From G965230065 sp965230065 (GTDB taxonomy: Bacteria; Bacteroidota; Bacteroidia; Cytophagales; Cyclobacteriaceae), in contig OZ245942.1 in NCBI GenBank assembly GCA_965230065.1, positions 3,348,001 to 3,412,000 of the forward strand: a stretch of 64,000 nt of DNA. Reading direction: 5' to 3'. Shown piece after piece: positions 1 to 9,198 of this stretch (the first letter of the stretch is position 1; every line of letters begins with the position of its first letter). The translations under genes and the position numbers were made by a program. The notes below the pieces were generated by a model. It was given only the letters and a program-made list of their open reading frames with translations. It had not been told where the DNA came from and did not search any database.

Positions 1-2
1 AT

Positions 3-536
3 AAAGCTGTACAAATGCTGGCCGATTTTGTGGGCAACAATCTGGAACGTCTTGCCAACGAAATAGAAAAAGTGCTGATTAATTTCAAAGGGAAAGAAGG
101 CGAACAAATACTCATTTCCCCAGAGATTGTACAGAAATATGTGGGCATCAGCAAAGAGTACAATGTGTTTGAACTGCAAAAAGCCCTGGGCGTGCTGGAT
201 GTGGTGAAGGCCAATCACATTGTGAATTATTTTGAAGCCAACCCCAAAGCCAACCCCATCATCCCGATTATCGCGGCTCTTTTTACGTTTTATAGTAAAT
301 TGCTGTTGGTACACAGTTCATCCGATAAAACCGAGCGCGGACTGGCCACATTACTGAAAATAAACCCTTTCTTTGCAAAGGAATACCTGATTGCCGCCCG
401 GAATTTCCCGTTGCAAAAAGTGGCACAAAACATCCACTTCCTGCGCGAAGCCGATTTACGTTCCAAAGGCGTAGACAGCGGAAGCACCACCGACGGGCAA
501 ATTTTGAAGGAATTGGTTTTTAAATTGATGCATTAG
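3..536 (+). CDS. holA: DNA polymerase III subunit delta, C-terminal part (5' end outside window)
   Basis: This is the 3' part of holA; the reading frame is open to the left edge, so the start lies outside. Delta is the clamp-loader subunit that opens the beta sliding clamp during DNA replication. The visible part has the signature ADFVGNNLERLANEIEKV, typical of the delta AAA+ lid region, followed by the all-helical C-terminal collar domain (LQKALG, ANPIIPIIAALFTFYSKLL, FPLQKVAQNIHFLREADLRSKG). About 177 residues are present, roughly the last half of a usual 340-residue protein. A perfect palindrome begins at the base after its stop codon. Family assignment is from recognised motifs. Confidence 0.9.
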   Translation, partial: KAVQMLADFVGNNLERLANEIEKVLINFKGKEGEQILISPEIVQKYVGISKEYNVFELQKALGVLDVVKANHIVNYFEANPKANPIIPIIAALFTFYSKLLLVHSSSDKTERGLATLLKINPFFAKEYLIAARNFPLQKVAQNIHFLREADLRSKGVDSGSTTDGQILKELVFKLMH

Positions 537-568
537 TTGTAGAACGAAATTGCAATTTCGTTCTACAA
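537..568. repeat. perfect 32-bp palindrome after holA
   Basis: The two 16-base arms TTGTAGAACGAAATTG and CAATTTCGTTCTACAA are exact reverse complements with no spacer. It starts immediately after the holA stop codon. There is no T tract, so it is not a standard intrinsic terminator, although it could stop or process RNA. Similar stand-alone palindromes lie elsewhere between genes of this window. Confidence 0.85.
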
Positions 569-606
569 CCACACGTTAACCTAACAAGAATAAATTATAA
601 CCTTTC

Positions 607-3600
607 ATGCGAAACCACCTGTTGATTTTAATAGTTTACTTAACCTTTCTTTCCCCGGCAAAAGGGCAAAACTATGTGGCTGATGCCGGGCCAGACCAAT
701 ATTTCCGTGAAGGCATTGAGCTGATGGAAAAGCAAAAGTACAGTGCCGCCCGCGAAACTTTTGAGCGCTACTTGTCCGTGGCTGATGATAACCTGAAAAC
801 CATTGACGCTGAATATTACATCGCTTTTTCTGCTCTGCGGTTGTATAATGGCGATGGGGAGGCCATGCTGGAAGATTTTACCCAAAAGTATGAATACCAT
901 CCCAAATCTATGTTGGCCTTTTACGAACTGGGAAACTTTTTTTTCAGGGATCAGAAATACGAAAAAGCCATTGAATATTTCGAAAAGGTAGATACCAAAA
1001 ACCTAAGCCGCGAACAGCAAAACACCCTGAATTTTAAGCTGGGCTACGCCTACTTTTCTGACCAGAAGTTCCAGGAAGCCCTTCCTCATTTTAACCGGAT
1101 AAAAGGCGGAAACAATGCCTACGCTAGTGCTGCCAGCTATTATGCAGGGTACATCGCTTACCGCAGCCAGGACTACGACGAAGCCATCACAGACCTGAAA
1201 AATGCAGAAAAAGATGCGGATTATGCCAGCATTGTGCCCTACATGATTGCCAACATTTATTACGAACAAAAGCAATACAATGAACTGATTACTTACGGGG
1301 AAAATATCCGGAAATCTGATGCGAGGGTGAAAAACGAGCCCGACATTATGTTGCTGGTGGGCGAGGCATATTACCAGCGGGAAAACTATGCTCAGGCAGC
1401 CGTTTATCTGGAAGAATATGCCAGCAATCGCATTCCTGACAATGGGGTGTGGTATCGTTTGGCTTATGCCCAGTATAAATCGGGGGCGCATGATAAAGCC
1501 ATTGAAAACTTCAAACAAATAGCTGCCAAGCCTGACACGATTGGACAATTTGCTTCTTATTATCTGGGCGTTTTGTATGTAGAGCAGGAAAATTTCCCCT
1601 TCGCTGCCACAGCCTTGGAAAAAGCAAGCAAGCAGGATTATGACATGGTTATCAAAGAGCAGGCGTTGTTCAATTTGGGCAAAGTGCATTTTGAAGCAGG
1701 CGACCATGCCCGGGCCATTGAAGTGCTTTCAAGGTTTTCTAAAACTTACCCGAATAGCAAATTTTCTGAGGAAACGCACGATTTATTGAGCGAAGCTTAC
1801 CTGAACACCCGCAATTATGACCAGGCTCTGGCTTTTATTGAAAACCTGCCCAACAAAAGCGAAAAAGTAAAGCGGGCTTACCAGAAAGTAACGTATTACA
1901 AAGGTACAGAGGAATTTAACAATTCCCGTTTTTTCCAGTCCGTGCAACTTTTTGAAAAGTCTTTGCAATATCCTTATGATAAAGATTTGGTGGTGACTGC
2001 CAATTTTTGGAGGGGCGAAGCTTATTCTGTGGGCAAAAAATATGAAGAAGCTATTGAGGCGTACAATGGGGTTTTTAACAATATAAACGAGCGGAGTGCC
2101 GCCCAACGCTATGCTGAAGGGAAAAATGCTACTTATGCCCTGAAGGCACATTATGGCATAGGCTATGCTTATTATAATACCAAACAATATGTACCCGCCC
2201 AAACGCATTTCAAAAATTATGTAGACCAACTCAACGACCGGAAGGGGCAGCTTTATTACGAAGATGCACTTATTCGCCTGGCCGATTGCTATTATGTAAA
2301 TAAACTATATGCTCAATCTATCAGTCTGTACGATCAGGCTATTAAAGAAAATAATCCGGATAAAGCGTATGCCTATTACCAAAAAGGAGTGGTTTTAGGT
2401 ATTCAGGGCAATTATGCCGAAGGAAAAGCAAGTTTGGATGTGGTAATTGATAGATATGGCGAATCCCGGTATTATGACGATGCTATTTTTCAGAAAGCCC
2501 AGTTAGATTTTGAGCAGGGAAATTACCAGGCAGCCATCGGTGGTTTTAGTAATTTGATAGAAAAAAACCCGGAGAGTAACCTGCTTCCTTATGCTTTGCT
2601 GCGCCGGGCTTTGTCCAATTCTAACCTGAATAATTATTCCCAAACGGTGAGCGATTATCAGCAGATATTGGATGAATACATCACCCACGAGGTAGCAAAT
2701 TCTGCTTTGCTGGGGTTACAGCAGGTAGAAGCCCAGCCCGATGTGTCATCTAACAGCTTTTCAGGTTATCTGGCCCGTTACAAGCAGGCGCACCCCGATG
2801 ATAATAACCTGGCGGGCATTGAGTTTGAATCGGCAAAGAACCTGTATTTTAGTCAGAAATATGATGCAGCTATTGTCAGCTTGCAATCGTATGTAGAAAA
2901 TTATCCGGAAAGCCCCACCGCTGATGAAGCTAAATATTATATCGCTGAATCATTTTACCGGAAAGAAGATTGGGGACAGGCCAAAGAATATTACGAAGAA
3001 ATCGTGGAAGCAGGCACTTCTGACCGCCTCAGCCGGGCTACCAACCGCATTGCAGAAATTGAATTTCAATTATTGAATTACCGCTCTGCCATTGACTATT
3101 ACAAAAAACTGGAAAAAATCGCCCGTAACAAAAGGGAACAGTACGACGCCTGGGCCGGACAAATGGAAGCTTATTATGAATTGGGCAAAAAACAGTCTTC
3201 CCTTTTAGATTCTACCGAAAAATATGCCCGTCTCATTCTTGACCGGGGGGCTGTGGCTGCCAATGCCACCAATCAGGCACAGTTGTATTTGGGAAAAGCG
3301 GCTTATCAGCGGGGTGACAATGAACAAGCCATCGACAACTTTCTGAAGACCCTGAATGCCGCCAAAGATGAAAGTGGTGCCGAAGCCCAGTACCTGATGG
3401 CTGAAATCCAGTACAAAAAAGAGCAATACAAGCAGTCGATAGAAACTTTGTATGATTTGAACAAAAACTTCCCTATTTACGAATATTGGCTGGGTAAGTC
3501 TTTTCTTTTGATTGCCGATAATTACATTGCCCTGGAAGAAAACTTTCAGGCCAAAGCTACACTCAACTCCCTTATAGAAAATTCACCCATGAAAGTAATT

Positions 3601-3738
3601 ATTGACCAGGCGCGGGCAAAACTTGCTAAATTGGAGTCGGAAGAACAGAAGCAAGAAGAAGAACTCAGAAAAGAAGACAGCCTCAAACTAGAGCAGGAGA
3701 ACCAGATTGTACCGGAAGAGGACGGAAGTTTGAATTAA
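607..3738 (+). CDS. secreted tetratricopeptide-repeat protein
   Basis: A 1043-residue protein with an N-terminal signal peptide (LLILIVYLTFLSPAKGQ, cleavage likely before Gln22). Almost the whole mature part consists of TPR helices, seen as repeated patterns such as YYAGYIAYRSQDYDEAI, YQRENYAQAAVYLEEYA, LGKVHFEAGDHARAIEVLSRF and YYIAESFYRKEDWGQAKEYYEEI. It ends in a charged, probably coiled-coil tail rich in Glu and Lys (about residues 1000-1043). TPR arrays bind other proteins, so a periplasmic or envelope scaffold role is plausible, but the partner cannot be named. Some copies resemble the YbgF-type TPR of the Tol-Pal system. It lies between holA and nadD, which gives little functional hint. 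Confidence 0.85.
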   Translation: MRNHLLILIVYLTFLSPAKGQNYVADAGPDQYFREGIELMEKQKYSAARETFERYLSVADDNLKTIDAEYYIAFSALRLYNGDGEAMLEDFTQKYEYHPKSMLAFYELGNFFFRDQKYEKAIEYFEKVDTKNLSREQQNTLNFKLGYAYFSDQKFQEALPHFNRIKGGNNAYASAASYYAGYIAYRSQDYDEAITDLKNAEKDADYASIVPYMIANIYYEQKQYNELITYGENIRKSDARVKNEPDIMLLVGEAYYQRENYAQAAVYLEEYASNRIPDNGVWYRLAYAQYKSGAHDKAIENFKQIAAKPDTIGQFASYYLGVLYVEQENFPFAATALEKASKQDYDMVIKEQALFNLGKVHFEAGDHARAIEVLSRFSKTYPNSKFSEETHDLLSEAYLNTRNYDQALAFIENLPNKSEKVKRAYQKVTYYKGTEEFNNSRFFQSVQLFEKSLQYPYDKDLVVTANFWRGEAYSVGKKYEEAIEAYNGVFNNINERSAAQRYAEGKNATYALKAHYGIGYAYYNTKQYVPAQTHFKNYVDQLNDRKGQLYYEDALIRLADCYYVNKLYAQSISLYDQAIKENNPDKAYAYYQKGVVLGIQGNYAEGKASLDVVIDRYGESRYYDDAIFQKAQLDFEQGNYQAAIGGFSNLIEKNPESNLLPYALLRRALSNSNLNNYSQTVSDYQQILDEYITHEVANSALLGLQQVEAQPDVSSNSFSGYLARYKQAHPDDNNLAGIEFESAKNLYFSQKYDAAIVSLQSYVENYPESPTADEAKYYIAESFYRKEDWGQAKEYYEEIVEAGTSDRLSRATNRIAEIEFQLLNYRSAIDYYKKLEKIARNKREQYDAWAGQMEAYYELGKKQSSLLDSTEKYARLILDRGAVAANATNQAQLYLGKAAYQRGDNEQAIDNFLKTLNAAKDESGAEAQYLMAEIQYKKEQYKQSIETLYDLNKNFPIYEYWLGKSFLLIADNYIALEENFQAKATLNSLIENSPMKVIIDQARAKLAKLESEEQKQEEELRKEDSLKLEQENQIVPEEDGSLN

Positions 3739-3770
3739 CGCACTTGGTTTGCATCTTTGTGCTTTGTTTC

Positions 3771-3840
3771 CAGTAGGCAGTCAGCAGTGGCAGTAGGCAG
3801 GCAAATAATTAACAGCCTACTGCTACTGCCTACTGCCGCT
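3771..3840. repeat. imperfect inverted repeat built from CAGTAGGCAGT units
   Basis: The left arm carries two CAGTAGGC words and the right arm their complements (GCCTACTG, twice), around an AT-rich centre at about 3803-3813. The arms pair over most of their length with a short insertion in the left arm. It fills the gap between the TPR gene and nadD. It may be a dispersed palindromic repeat or a transcription end; there is no clear T tract. Confidence 0.75.
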
Positions 3841-3866
3841 GATTCTGTTCAACTTCAAACAAACCA

Positions 3867-4451
3867 GTGAAAATAGGCCTCTTCTTCGGTTCATTCAATC
3901 CCATCCACGTAGGGCACCTGATTATTGCCAATTCTATGAAAGAGTTGACCGACCTGGACCAGGTCTGGTTTGTGGTTTCGCCTCTCAGTCCGTTCAAAAG
4001 CAGTAAGTCTTTGCTGCCAGATATTGACCGCCTGCGGATGGTAGAACTCGCCATTGCCGATAATTACGACCTTATGGCCAGCAATGTAGAATTTGACATG
4101 CCCAAGCCCAGTTACACTGTGGACACGCTGGCATACCTTACTGACAGGCATCCGAAATACCATTTCAAAGTGATTTTAGGGGAAGATAACCTCACACATT
4201 TCCATAAATGGAAAAACCATGAGGAAATCCTGAATAGTTACGGATTGTATATTTACCCCCGCCCAGCTACGAAGCAGACCGAGAAAATAAAAGCCTTGAA
4301 AAGCCATGCTTCGGTAAAAATGGTGGATGCCCCTATGATAGACATTTCAGCAACGTTCATCAGGGATTGCGTCAGGAATGATATTTCTATCAAATACCTG
4401 GTACACGACCACGTGGCGGATTACATTCGGGGGAATAAGCTTTTTTTGTAA
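3867..4451 (+). CDS. nadD: nicotinate-nucleotide adenylyltransferase
   Basis: NadD joins nicotinate mononucleotide and ATP to make deamido-NAD, the penultimate step of NAD synthesis in the cytoplasm. The 194-residue protein has the nucleotidyltransferase signature GSFNPIHVGHL (residues 8-18, with the HxGH-type ATP site) and the C-terminal ISATFIRD motif (the ISSTxxR equivalent). Length is normal for the family. The start is GTG; the next in-frame ATG would remove the ATP-binding motif. It converges with the pyrH-frr operon across a perfect hairpin. Confidence 0.95.
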   Translation: MKIGLFFGSFNPIHVGHLIIANSMKELTDLDQVWFVVSPLSPFKSSKSLLPDIDRLRMVELAIADNYDLMASNVEFDMPKPSYTVDTLAYLTDRHPKYHFKVILGEDNLTHFHKWKNHEEILNSYGLYIYPRPATKQTEKIKALKSHASVKMVDAPMIDISATFIRDCVRNDISIKYLVHDHVADYIRGNKLFL

Positions 4452-4462
4452 TACCGGAGGCA

Positions 4463-4512
4463 TTATTCGTTAAGCGTTATTTGTTAACCTCCAAATAACG
4501 CTTAACGAATAA
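4463..4512. terminator. perfect 21-bp hairpin between convergent nadD and frr
   Basis: The arms 4463-4483 and 4492-4512 are perfect reverse complements (outer sequence TTATTCGTTAAGCG) around the 8-base loop TTAACCTC. It sits exactly between the two convergent stop codons, so a bidirectional terminator is the simplest reading. Neither side has a long T tract, so it may instead belong to the palindromic repeats seen nearby. Confidence 0.65.
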
Positions 4513-4517
4513 CCAAC

Positions 4518-5081
4518 TCACACCGTCATAATATCTTTTTCCTTCCTCTCCAGCAACTCATCAATTTTGTGGGTGTATTTGTCGGTAAGGGTTTGCACTT
4601 CGTCTTCCCCGGCTTTTACTTCATCTTCTGATACATGTTCTTTCAGCAGGCTTTTGATAGACTCATTGGCATCTTTACGGATGTTACGGATGCTGATTTT
4701 CCCGTTTTCGGCTTCATGTTTGGCCTGTTTTACCAGAGTGAGTCTTCGCTCTTCTGTGAGGGGCGGAATATTCAGGCGCACCAGCTCGCCATCGTTTTGT
4801 GGGTTCAAGCCCAGGTCAGAGTTGGTGATGGCTTTTTCAATTTCACCAATCATATTTTTCTCCCAGGGTTTGATGGCGATCGTCCTGGCATCAGGCGTAT
4901 TGATGGTAGCCACCTGGTTGATGGGGGTAGGGTTGCCGTAATACTCCACCATTAGTCCGTCCAGCATATTGGCACTGGCTTTACCAGCCCTGATTTTGTT
5001 GAATTCACTGGCGGTATGGTCTACCGCTTTTTTCATGTGTTCTTCAGCGTCCTGAAGGAATAGTTCTATTTCTTCGGTCAT
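4518..5081 (-). CDS. frr: ribosome recycling factor
   Basis: RRF works with EF-G to split the post-termination ribosome. The protein has 187 residues, the usual length, and opens with an LQDAEEHMKKAVDHTASEFNKIRAGKA helix of the three-helix bundle. Conserved parts of domain II (YYGNPTPINQVATI, PWEKNMIGEIEKAI) and of the last helices (IPPLTEERR, IRNIRKDANESIKSL) are all present. It lies 61 bases downstream of pyrH on the same strand, an order common to many bacteria, so the two are probably co-transcribed. Confidence 0.97.
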   Translation of the reverse strand: MTEEIELFLQDAEEHMKKAVDHTASEFNKIRAGKASANMLDGLMVEYYGNPTPINQVATINTPDARTIAIKPWEKNMIGEIEKAITNSDLGLNPQNDGELVRLNIPPLTEERRLTLVKQAKHEAENGKISIRNIRKDANESIKSLLKEHVSEDEVKAGEDEVQTLTDKYTHKIDELLERKEKDIMTV

Positions 5082-5142
5082 TTTTCTGGGTCTTTTGGTT
5101 TGAACATTGGTTTGTTATTCAGCATAAAAATATACCAAATTA

Positions 5143-5856
5143 TCAGGTAACCAGCGTACCTATATCATCGTTACCCGAAATCAAATTATATAAATTACCC
5201 GGTTTGTTCATATCAAACACAATGATAGGTAAATTATTTTCTTTACAAAGTGTAAAGGCTGTCATATCCATCACATTCAGTCCTTTTTGGTATACCTCGC
5301 CAAAGGTTATTTTGCTAAATCGCTTGGCTGAGGGGTCTTTTTCGGGGTCGGCCGTATACACACCATCCACACGGGTTCCTTTCAATACTACTTCAGCTTC
5401 TACCTCGATGGCCCGCAGGCTCGCCGTAGTATCAGTAGTAAAATAAGGGTTGCCAATACCGGCACCAAAAATGACGATCCGGCCTTTTTCCAGGTGGCGT
5501 ACAGCACGGCGACGGATAAACGGCTCGCATACCTGTTCCATTTTGATGCCCGACATCAACCGGGTAAACATGCCCTGGCTTTCAAGGGCTCCCTGCAGGG
5601 CCATGCCATTGATGACTGTGGCCAGCATTCCCATATAATCACCTTGTACACGATCGATGCCCGACTTTTCGGCCTGCACACCCCGGAATATGTTCCCACC
5701 ACCGATTACAATCGCTATTTCAATGCCTAATTCTTTTGCTTTTTTGATTTCCAGGGCATATTGCTGCAATCGTTCTGAGTCAATTCCGTATTGTTGTTGC
5801 CCCATCAGGGCTTCTCCGCTGAGTTTAAGTAAAACGCGTTTGTATTTGATTGTCAT
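5143..5856 (-). CDS. pyrH: UMP kinase
   Basis: PyrH phosphorylates UMP to UDP with ATP, in pyrimidine nucleotide synthesis. The 237-residue protein belongs to the amino-acid-kinase fold, with KRVLLKLSGEALMG at the N terminus, the glycine loop IGGGNIFRG, the DYMGMLATVINGMAL helix and the TDTTASLRAIE and KGTRVDGVYTADPEKD segments. Length and start are typical. It is the first gene of a pyrH-frr pair. On the minus strand, TATATTTG lies about 20 bases upstream of the start (5877-5884) and resembles a Bacteroidota -7 element, but no matching TTTG is seen at -33. Confidence 0.97.
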   Translation of the reverse strand: MTIKYKRVLLKLSGEALMGQQQYGIDSERLQQYALEIKKAKELGIEIAIVIGGGNIFRGVQAEKSGIDRVQGDYMGMLATVINGMALQGALESQGMFTRLMSGIKMEQVCEPFIRRRAVRHLEKGRIVIFGAGIGNPYFTTDTTASLRAIEVEAEVVLKGTRVDGVYTADPEKDPSAKRFSKITFGEVYQKGLNVMDMTAFTLCKENNLPIIVFDMNKPGNLYNLISGNDDIGTLVT

Positions 5857-5987
5857 AAAGTTAGAAGTTTCCCCGGCAAATATAACAATTCGGTTTTGTG
5901 AATTCCCATTCTTGAAGTTGTAACCTTTTATTTTTTTATTCCGGGTGCCTGTTCCGGTTTGAAATTTTAATACGCAACTGGCAACTG

Positions 5988-6488
5988 TTACACCATCTCG
6001 ATCAAAACCTGATTTTTTGTTACACTTTCGCCTTGATTCACATTTATTACCTTCACTTTGCCTGTATGTGGCGCTTTTATGACATTTTCCATTTTCATGG
6101 CTTCTAAAGTGAGAAGTGGGGATCCTTCTTCCACATTGTCTCCGGCAGATACATTTATATCCAATATCAGTCCGGGCATGGGCGCCTTAATGCTTTGGTT
6201 TCCAGTAGCTGTCTGTTCTTCTATGCCCAGTTTTTTTATCAGCACATCCAGTTCATCCTGCAGGTCCACTGTAATTTCTGTATGATTGATTTTCAACAAA
6301 AACTTTTTCTGCGCATAATCAGCTTCAAGCACTTCTATAGAATACGATTGGTGTTGGTGGATAATATGAAATGTATCCGTACCGGTTTTGACCAAATCCC
6401 ATGAAAAAGGCTGTTCATTTACCAACGTTTGGTGCTTTTCTTGCGTAATAGTGTAAGTTTTTCCTTGGTTGACCGTTGCTTTAATCAT
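5988..6488 (-). CDS. biotin carboxyl carrier protein of an acyl-CoA carboxylase
   Basis: The C-terminal half (about residues 97-166) is a biotinyl domain with APMPGLILDINV and the biotinylation motif EAMKMEN, so Lys132 should carry biotin. The N-terminal 90 residues resemble the linker region found in carrier subunits of propionyl- or acetyl-CoA carboxylases of Bacteroidota. Length 166 residues. No biotin carboxylase gene lies beside it. A carboxyltransferase beta subunit of the propionyl-CoA type lies about 40 kb away at 46149, and the two may serve one complex (inference). It is divergent from the M1 peptidase gene. Confidence 0.88.
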   Translation of the reverse strand: MIKATVNQGKTYTITQEKHQTLVNEQPFSWDLVKTGTDTFHIIHQHQSYSIEVLEADYAQKKFLLKINHTEITVDLQDELDVLIKKLGIEEQTATGNQSIKAPMPGLILDINVSAGDNVEEGSPLLTLEAMKMENVIKAPHTGKVKVINVNQGESVTKNQVLIEMV

Positions 6489-6567
6489 AGATTTCGGGGA
6501 AAATTATAAGGGTTAAAGATATTTTTTTCTTTAAAGACGGAAGTTTGATTTTTTAAATAATTGATAA

Positions 6568-9150
6568 ATGAGGAATAAAGAACCCAATATATTTGTTTTT
6601 TGCTTCTTGCTGCTAATTGCTTTTGGCTGCAAAACAACTGCGAACCAAACAACCTTACCACAAACTTTGCCTGCCGACACATTGGTTGTTGAGGATTCAT
6701 TACAATGGGAAGATACTACAACCCTGTATGAGGAGCAAGTAGAAGTAGAAAAACCACAATTGCCGTACCGGGCAAGCCGTACACGTAAACATGACCTTAT
6801 TCACACAAAGCTGGAGGTGCATTTTGACATGGAAAAGCATTGGCTGCATGGCACGGCAATCCTTGAACTGACGCCCTACTTTTATCCGCAAGAGAAATTA
6901 GTGCTGGATGCAAAAGGCTTTGATATTCATGCGGTTTCTTTGCTGGCCGATAGTGAAAAACTACCACTTACTTATGCTTATGATGAAGCGAAGCTCAGCA
7001 TTAACCTGGATAGAACCTACACAAAAGGCGAGCACTATTTTGTTGAAATCCGTTATACGGCCAAGCCAGATGAACTACCTGAGGGGGGAAGCGAAGCCAT
7101 TACCTCAGATAAAGGTTTGTATTTTATTGGCACCGATTCATCAGCGTTTGACAAAAATAAACCGGTACAAATATGGACACAGGGCGAAACCGAAGCCAGT
7201 TCCTGCTGGTTTCCTACCATTGACGCCCCCAATGAGCGCACCACACAAGAGATATTTATTACGGTAGACAATCGTTTTTCTACACTTTCTAATGGCGTGC
7301 TGATGTATTCGGAATTTGAGAATGACAGTACCCGTACCGATTACTGGAAAATGGATCAGCCACATGCACCTTATTTATTTATGATGGCAATAGGTGAGTA
7401 TGCTGTAGTAGAAGACACGTGGAATGATATTCCGGTCAACTATTATGTGGAGCCTGCTTATGAGCCTTACGCTAAAGATATTTTTGGCAATACCCTGGAA
7501 ATGCTCGATCTTTTCTCAAAGCAGTTGAATATGCCCTATCCCTGGCCAAAATACTCCCAGGTGGTAGTGCGGGATTATGTGTCGGGTGCCATGGAGAATA
7601 CAACAGCTTCGGTTTTTATGGAAGATTTGCAGGTAGATGACCGGGAGCTGTTGGATTACAACTGGGATGGCATCATTGCCCACGAGCTTTTTCACCAGTG
7701 GTTTGGCGATTACGTAACCTGTGAGTCATGGTCTAACCTTACCCTGAACGAAGCCTTTGCCACTTATGCCGAATACCTGTGGTCAGAGCATAAATATGGA
7801 CGGGAGGAAGCTGATTATTTCTTGATGCAACAAATCAGCAGTTACCTGGAAGAAGCTGAACAAAAGCAGGTAGACCTGATCCGCTTTCGCTACGACGATA
7901 AGGAAGATATGTTCGATAACCACTCTTATGCCAAAGGAGGAAGCATTTTGCATATGCTGCGCAAATATATAGGTGATGAGGCTTTTTTTGCGTCTTTAAA
8001 CCATTATCTCAAAACCAACGCTTATGAATCAGTAGAAGTGCACGACCTGCGCCTGTCTTTTGAAAAAATCACAGGCGAAGACCTGAACTGGTTTTTCAAT
8101 CAGTGGTTTTTAGCATCGGGGCATCCGCAGTTGCGGGTAAAACATACTTATGAGCAGGATTCCCTCAAACTGGAAGTGTGGCAGTTGCAGGATCAGGATT
8201 CCACACCCATATACAAATTACCATTGTATCTGGATATATGGGTAAATGATCAAAAACAACAGCATGCCATTAATATCACTAAAGAAAATGAAGTGTTTTC
8301 TTTCCCGGTATCCCAACAACCTGATGGCATTTTGTTCGATAGTGAAAGCCAACTGCTCGCAGAAGTTACCCATGTGAAATCTGAAGAGGAACTGGCCTAT
8401 CAATATTACCACAGCAGGCAATTTGCTCCTCGTTTCGAGGCCATTGCCCATTTTTCGCAGTACGATAGCCTGGGAGAAAACTTTCAAATTATTGAAGATG
8501 CACTCAACGATTCTTTTTGGGTAATCCGTCAATTGGCAGTCAACACAGTGGAGGAATACACCGGCATGCTTTCTTCAAAAGTAATAGAGAAATTGAAGGA
8601 TTTGAGCACAAATGACCCAAAATCGTTAGTCCGGGCCGATGCTATTACAGCTTTGGCTACCCTGGGAGGAGGCGACAAAGAAATATTCATTGCCGGGCTT
8701 GCAGATTCTTCCTATGCCGTAGTAGGTGCCTCCATCATGGCCTACGCCCAAACGAATGCAACCGACAAAGCCGAAGTGTTTGCCCCATATACCCGGTACA
8801 AAAACTTTAATGTGATTATATCGTTGGCTGATTACTATGTGGAATCCCAGGTTTTTGGGAAATACACTTGGTTTACAGAAAACTTTACCCGCGTAGATGG
8901 CCAAACCCTTTATTACCTGCTCAATTATTTTGGAAGGTATTTACTAGACCAGGATATGGATACGCAGCAGAAAGGGGCGGCTATACTGGCAAAATACGCC
9001 CAATACCACCCTACTTATTATGTGCGATTGACGGCCTACCGGACATTGGGGTTCTTTTCAGACCTGCCCGGTATAGCGCAAAAGCGTAATGAAATCAGGA
9101 GTACAGAAAAAGATGAACGCTTGCAATTGTTTTACCAAACCAACCCATAA
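6568..9150 (+). CDS. M1-family metallopeptidase lipoprotein (aminopeptidase N-like)
   Basis: A zinc aminopeptidase of 860 residues that should remove N-terminal residues from peptides in the periplasm or at the outer membrane. The N terminus is hydrophobic and ends at a lipobox-like AFGC, suggesting a lipoprotein anchored at Cys21. The substrate motif GAMEN is at 340-344. The zinc site is HELFH (372-376) with Glu395 in NEAFATYAEYLW, exactly the HExxH-x18-E spacing of the family. After the catalytic part, residues about 600-860 look like HEAT-type helical repeats (FWVIRQLAVNTVEEY, VRADAITALATLG). Single gene, divergent from the biotin carrier gene. Confidence 0.93.
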   Translation: MRNKEPNIFVFCFLLLIAFGCKTTANQTTLPQTLPADTLVVEDSLQWEDTTTLYEEQVEVEKPQLPYRASRTRKHDLIHTKLEVHFDMEKHWLHGTAILELTPYFYPQEKLVLDAKGFDIHAVSLLADSEKLPLTYAYDEAKLSINLDRTYTKGEHYFVEIRYTAKPDELPEGGSEAITSDKGLYFIGTDSSAFDKNKPVQIWTQGETEASSCWFPTIDAPNERTTQEIFITVDNRFSTLSNGVLMYSEFENDSTRTDYWKMDQPHAPYLFMMAIGEYAVVEDTWNDIPVNYYVEPAYEPYAKDIFGNTLEMLDLFSKQLNMPYPWPKYSQVVVRDYVSGAMENTTASVFMEDLQVDDRELLDYNWDGIIAHELFHQWFGDYVTCESWSNLTLNEAFATYAEYLWSEHKYGREEADYFLMQQISSYLEEAEQKQVDLIRFRYDDKEDMFDNHSYAKGGSILHMLRKYIGDEAFFASLNHYLKTNAYESVEVHDLRLSFEKITGEDLNWFFNQWFLASGHPQLRVKHTYEQDSLKLEVWQLQDQDSTPIYKLPLYLDIWVNDQKQQHAINITKENEVFSFPVSQQPDGILFDSESQLLAEVTHVKSEEELAYQYYHSRQFAPRFEAIAHFSQYDSLGENFQIIEDALNDSFWVIRQLAVNTVEEYTGMLSSKVIEKLKDLSTNDPKSLVRADAITALATLGGGDKEIFIAGLADSSYAVVGASIMAYAQTNATDKAEVFAPYTRYKNFNVIISLADYYVESQVFGKYTWFTENFTRVDGQTLYYLLNYFGRYLLDQDMDTQQKGAAILAKYAQYHPTYYVRLTAYRTLGFFSDLPGIAQKRNEIRSTEKDERLQLFYQTNP

Positions 9151-9163
9151 GTTTGAAGTGTAA

Positions 9164-9198
9164 AAACATCTAATAAATATCTTTTTCCCAAGATGTTT
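9164..9198 (+). other. 8-bp hairpin after the M1 peptidase gene, overlapping the tRNA operon promoter
   Basis: AAACATCT (9164-9171) pairs with AGATGTTT (9191-9198) around a 19-base AT-rich loop. No T tract follows, so terminator activity is uncertain. Its right arm overlaps the -33 TTTG of the downstream promoter. Confidence 0.4.

Noticed and set aside
1003..1707. 234-codon open frame on the minus strand inside the TPR gene
   Set aside because: It is an antisense shadow of the TPR coding sequence, with biased composition and no recognisable domain.
3771..3840. CRISPR-like short repeat array
   Set aside because: The units are inverted and adjacent without unique spacers of constant length; no cas genes are present.
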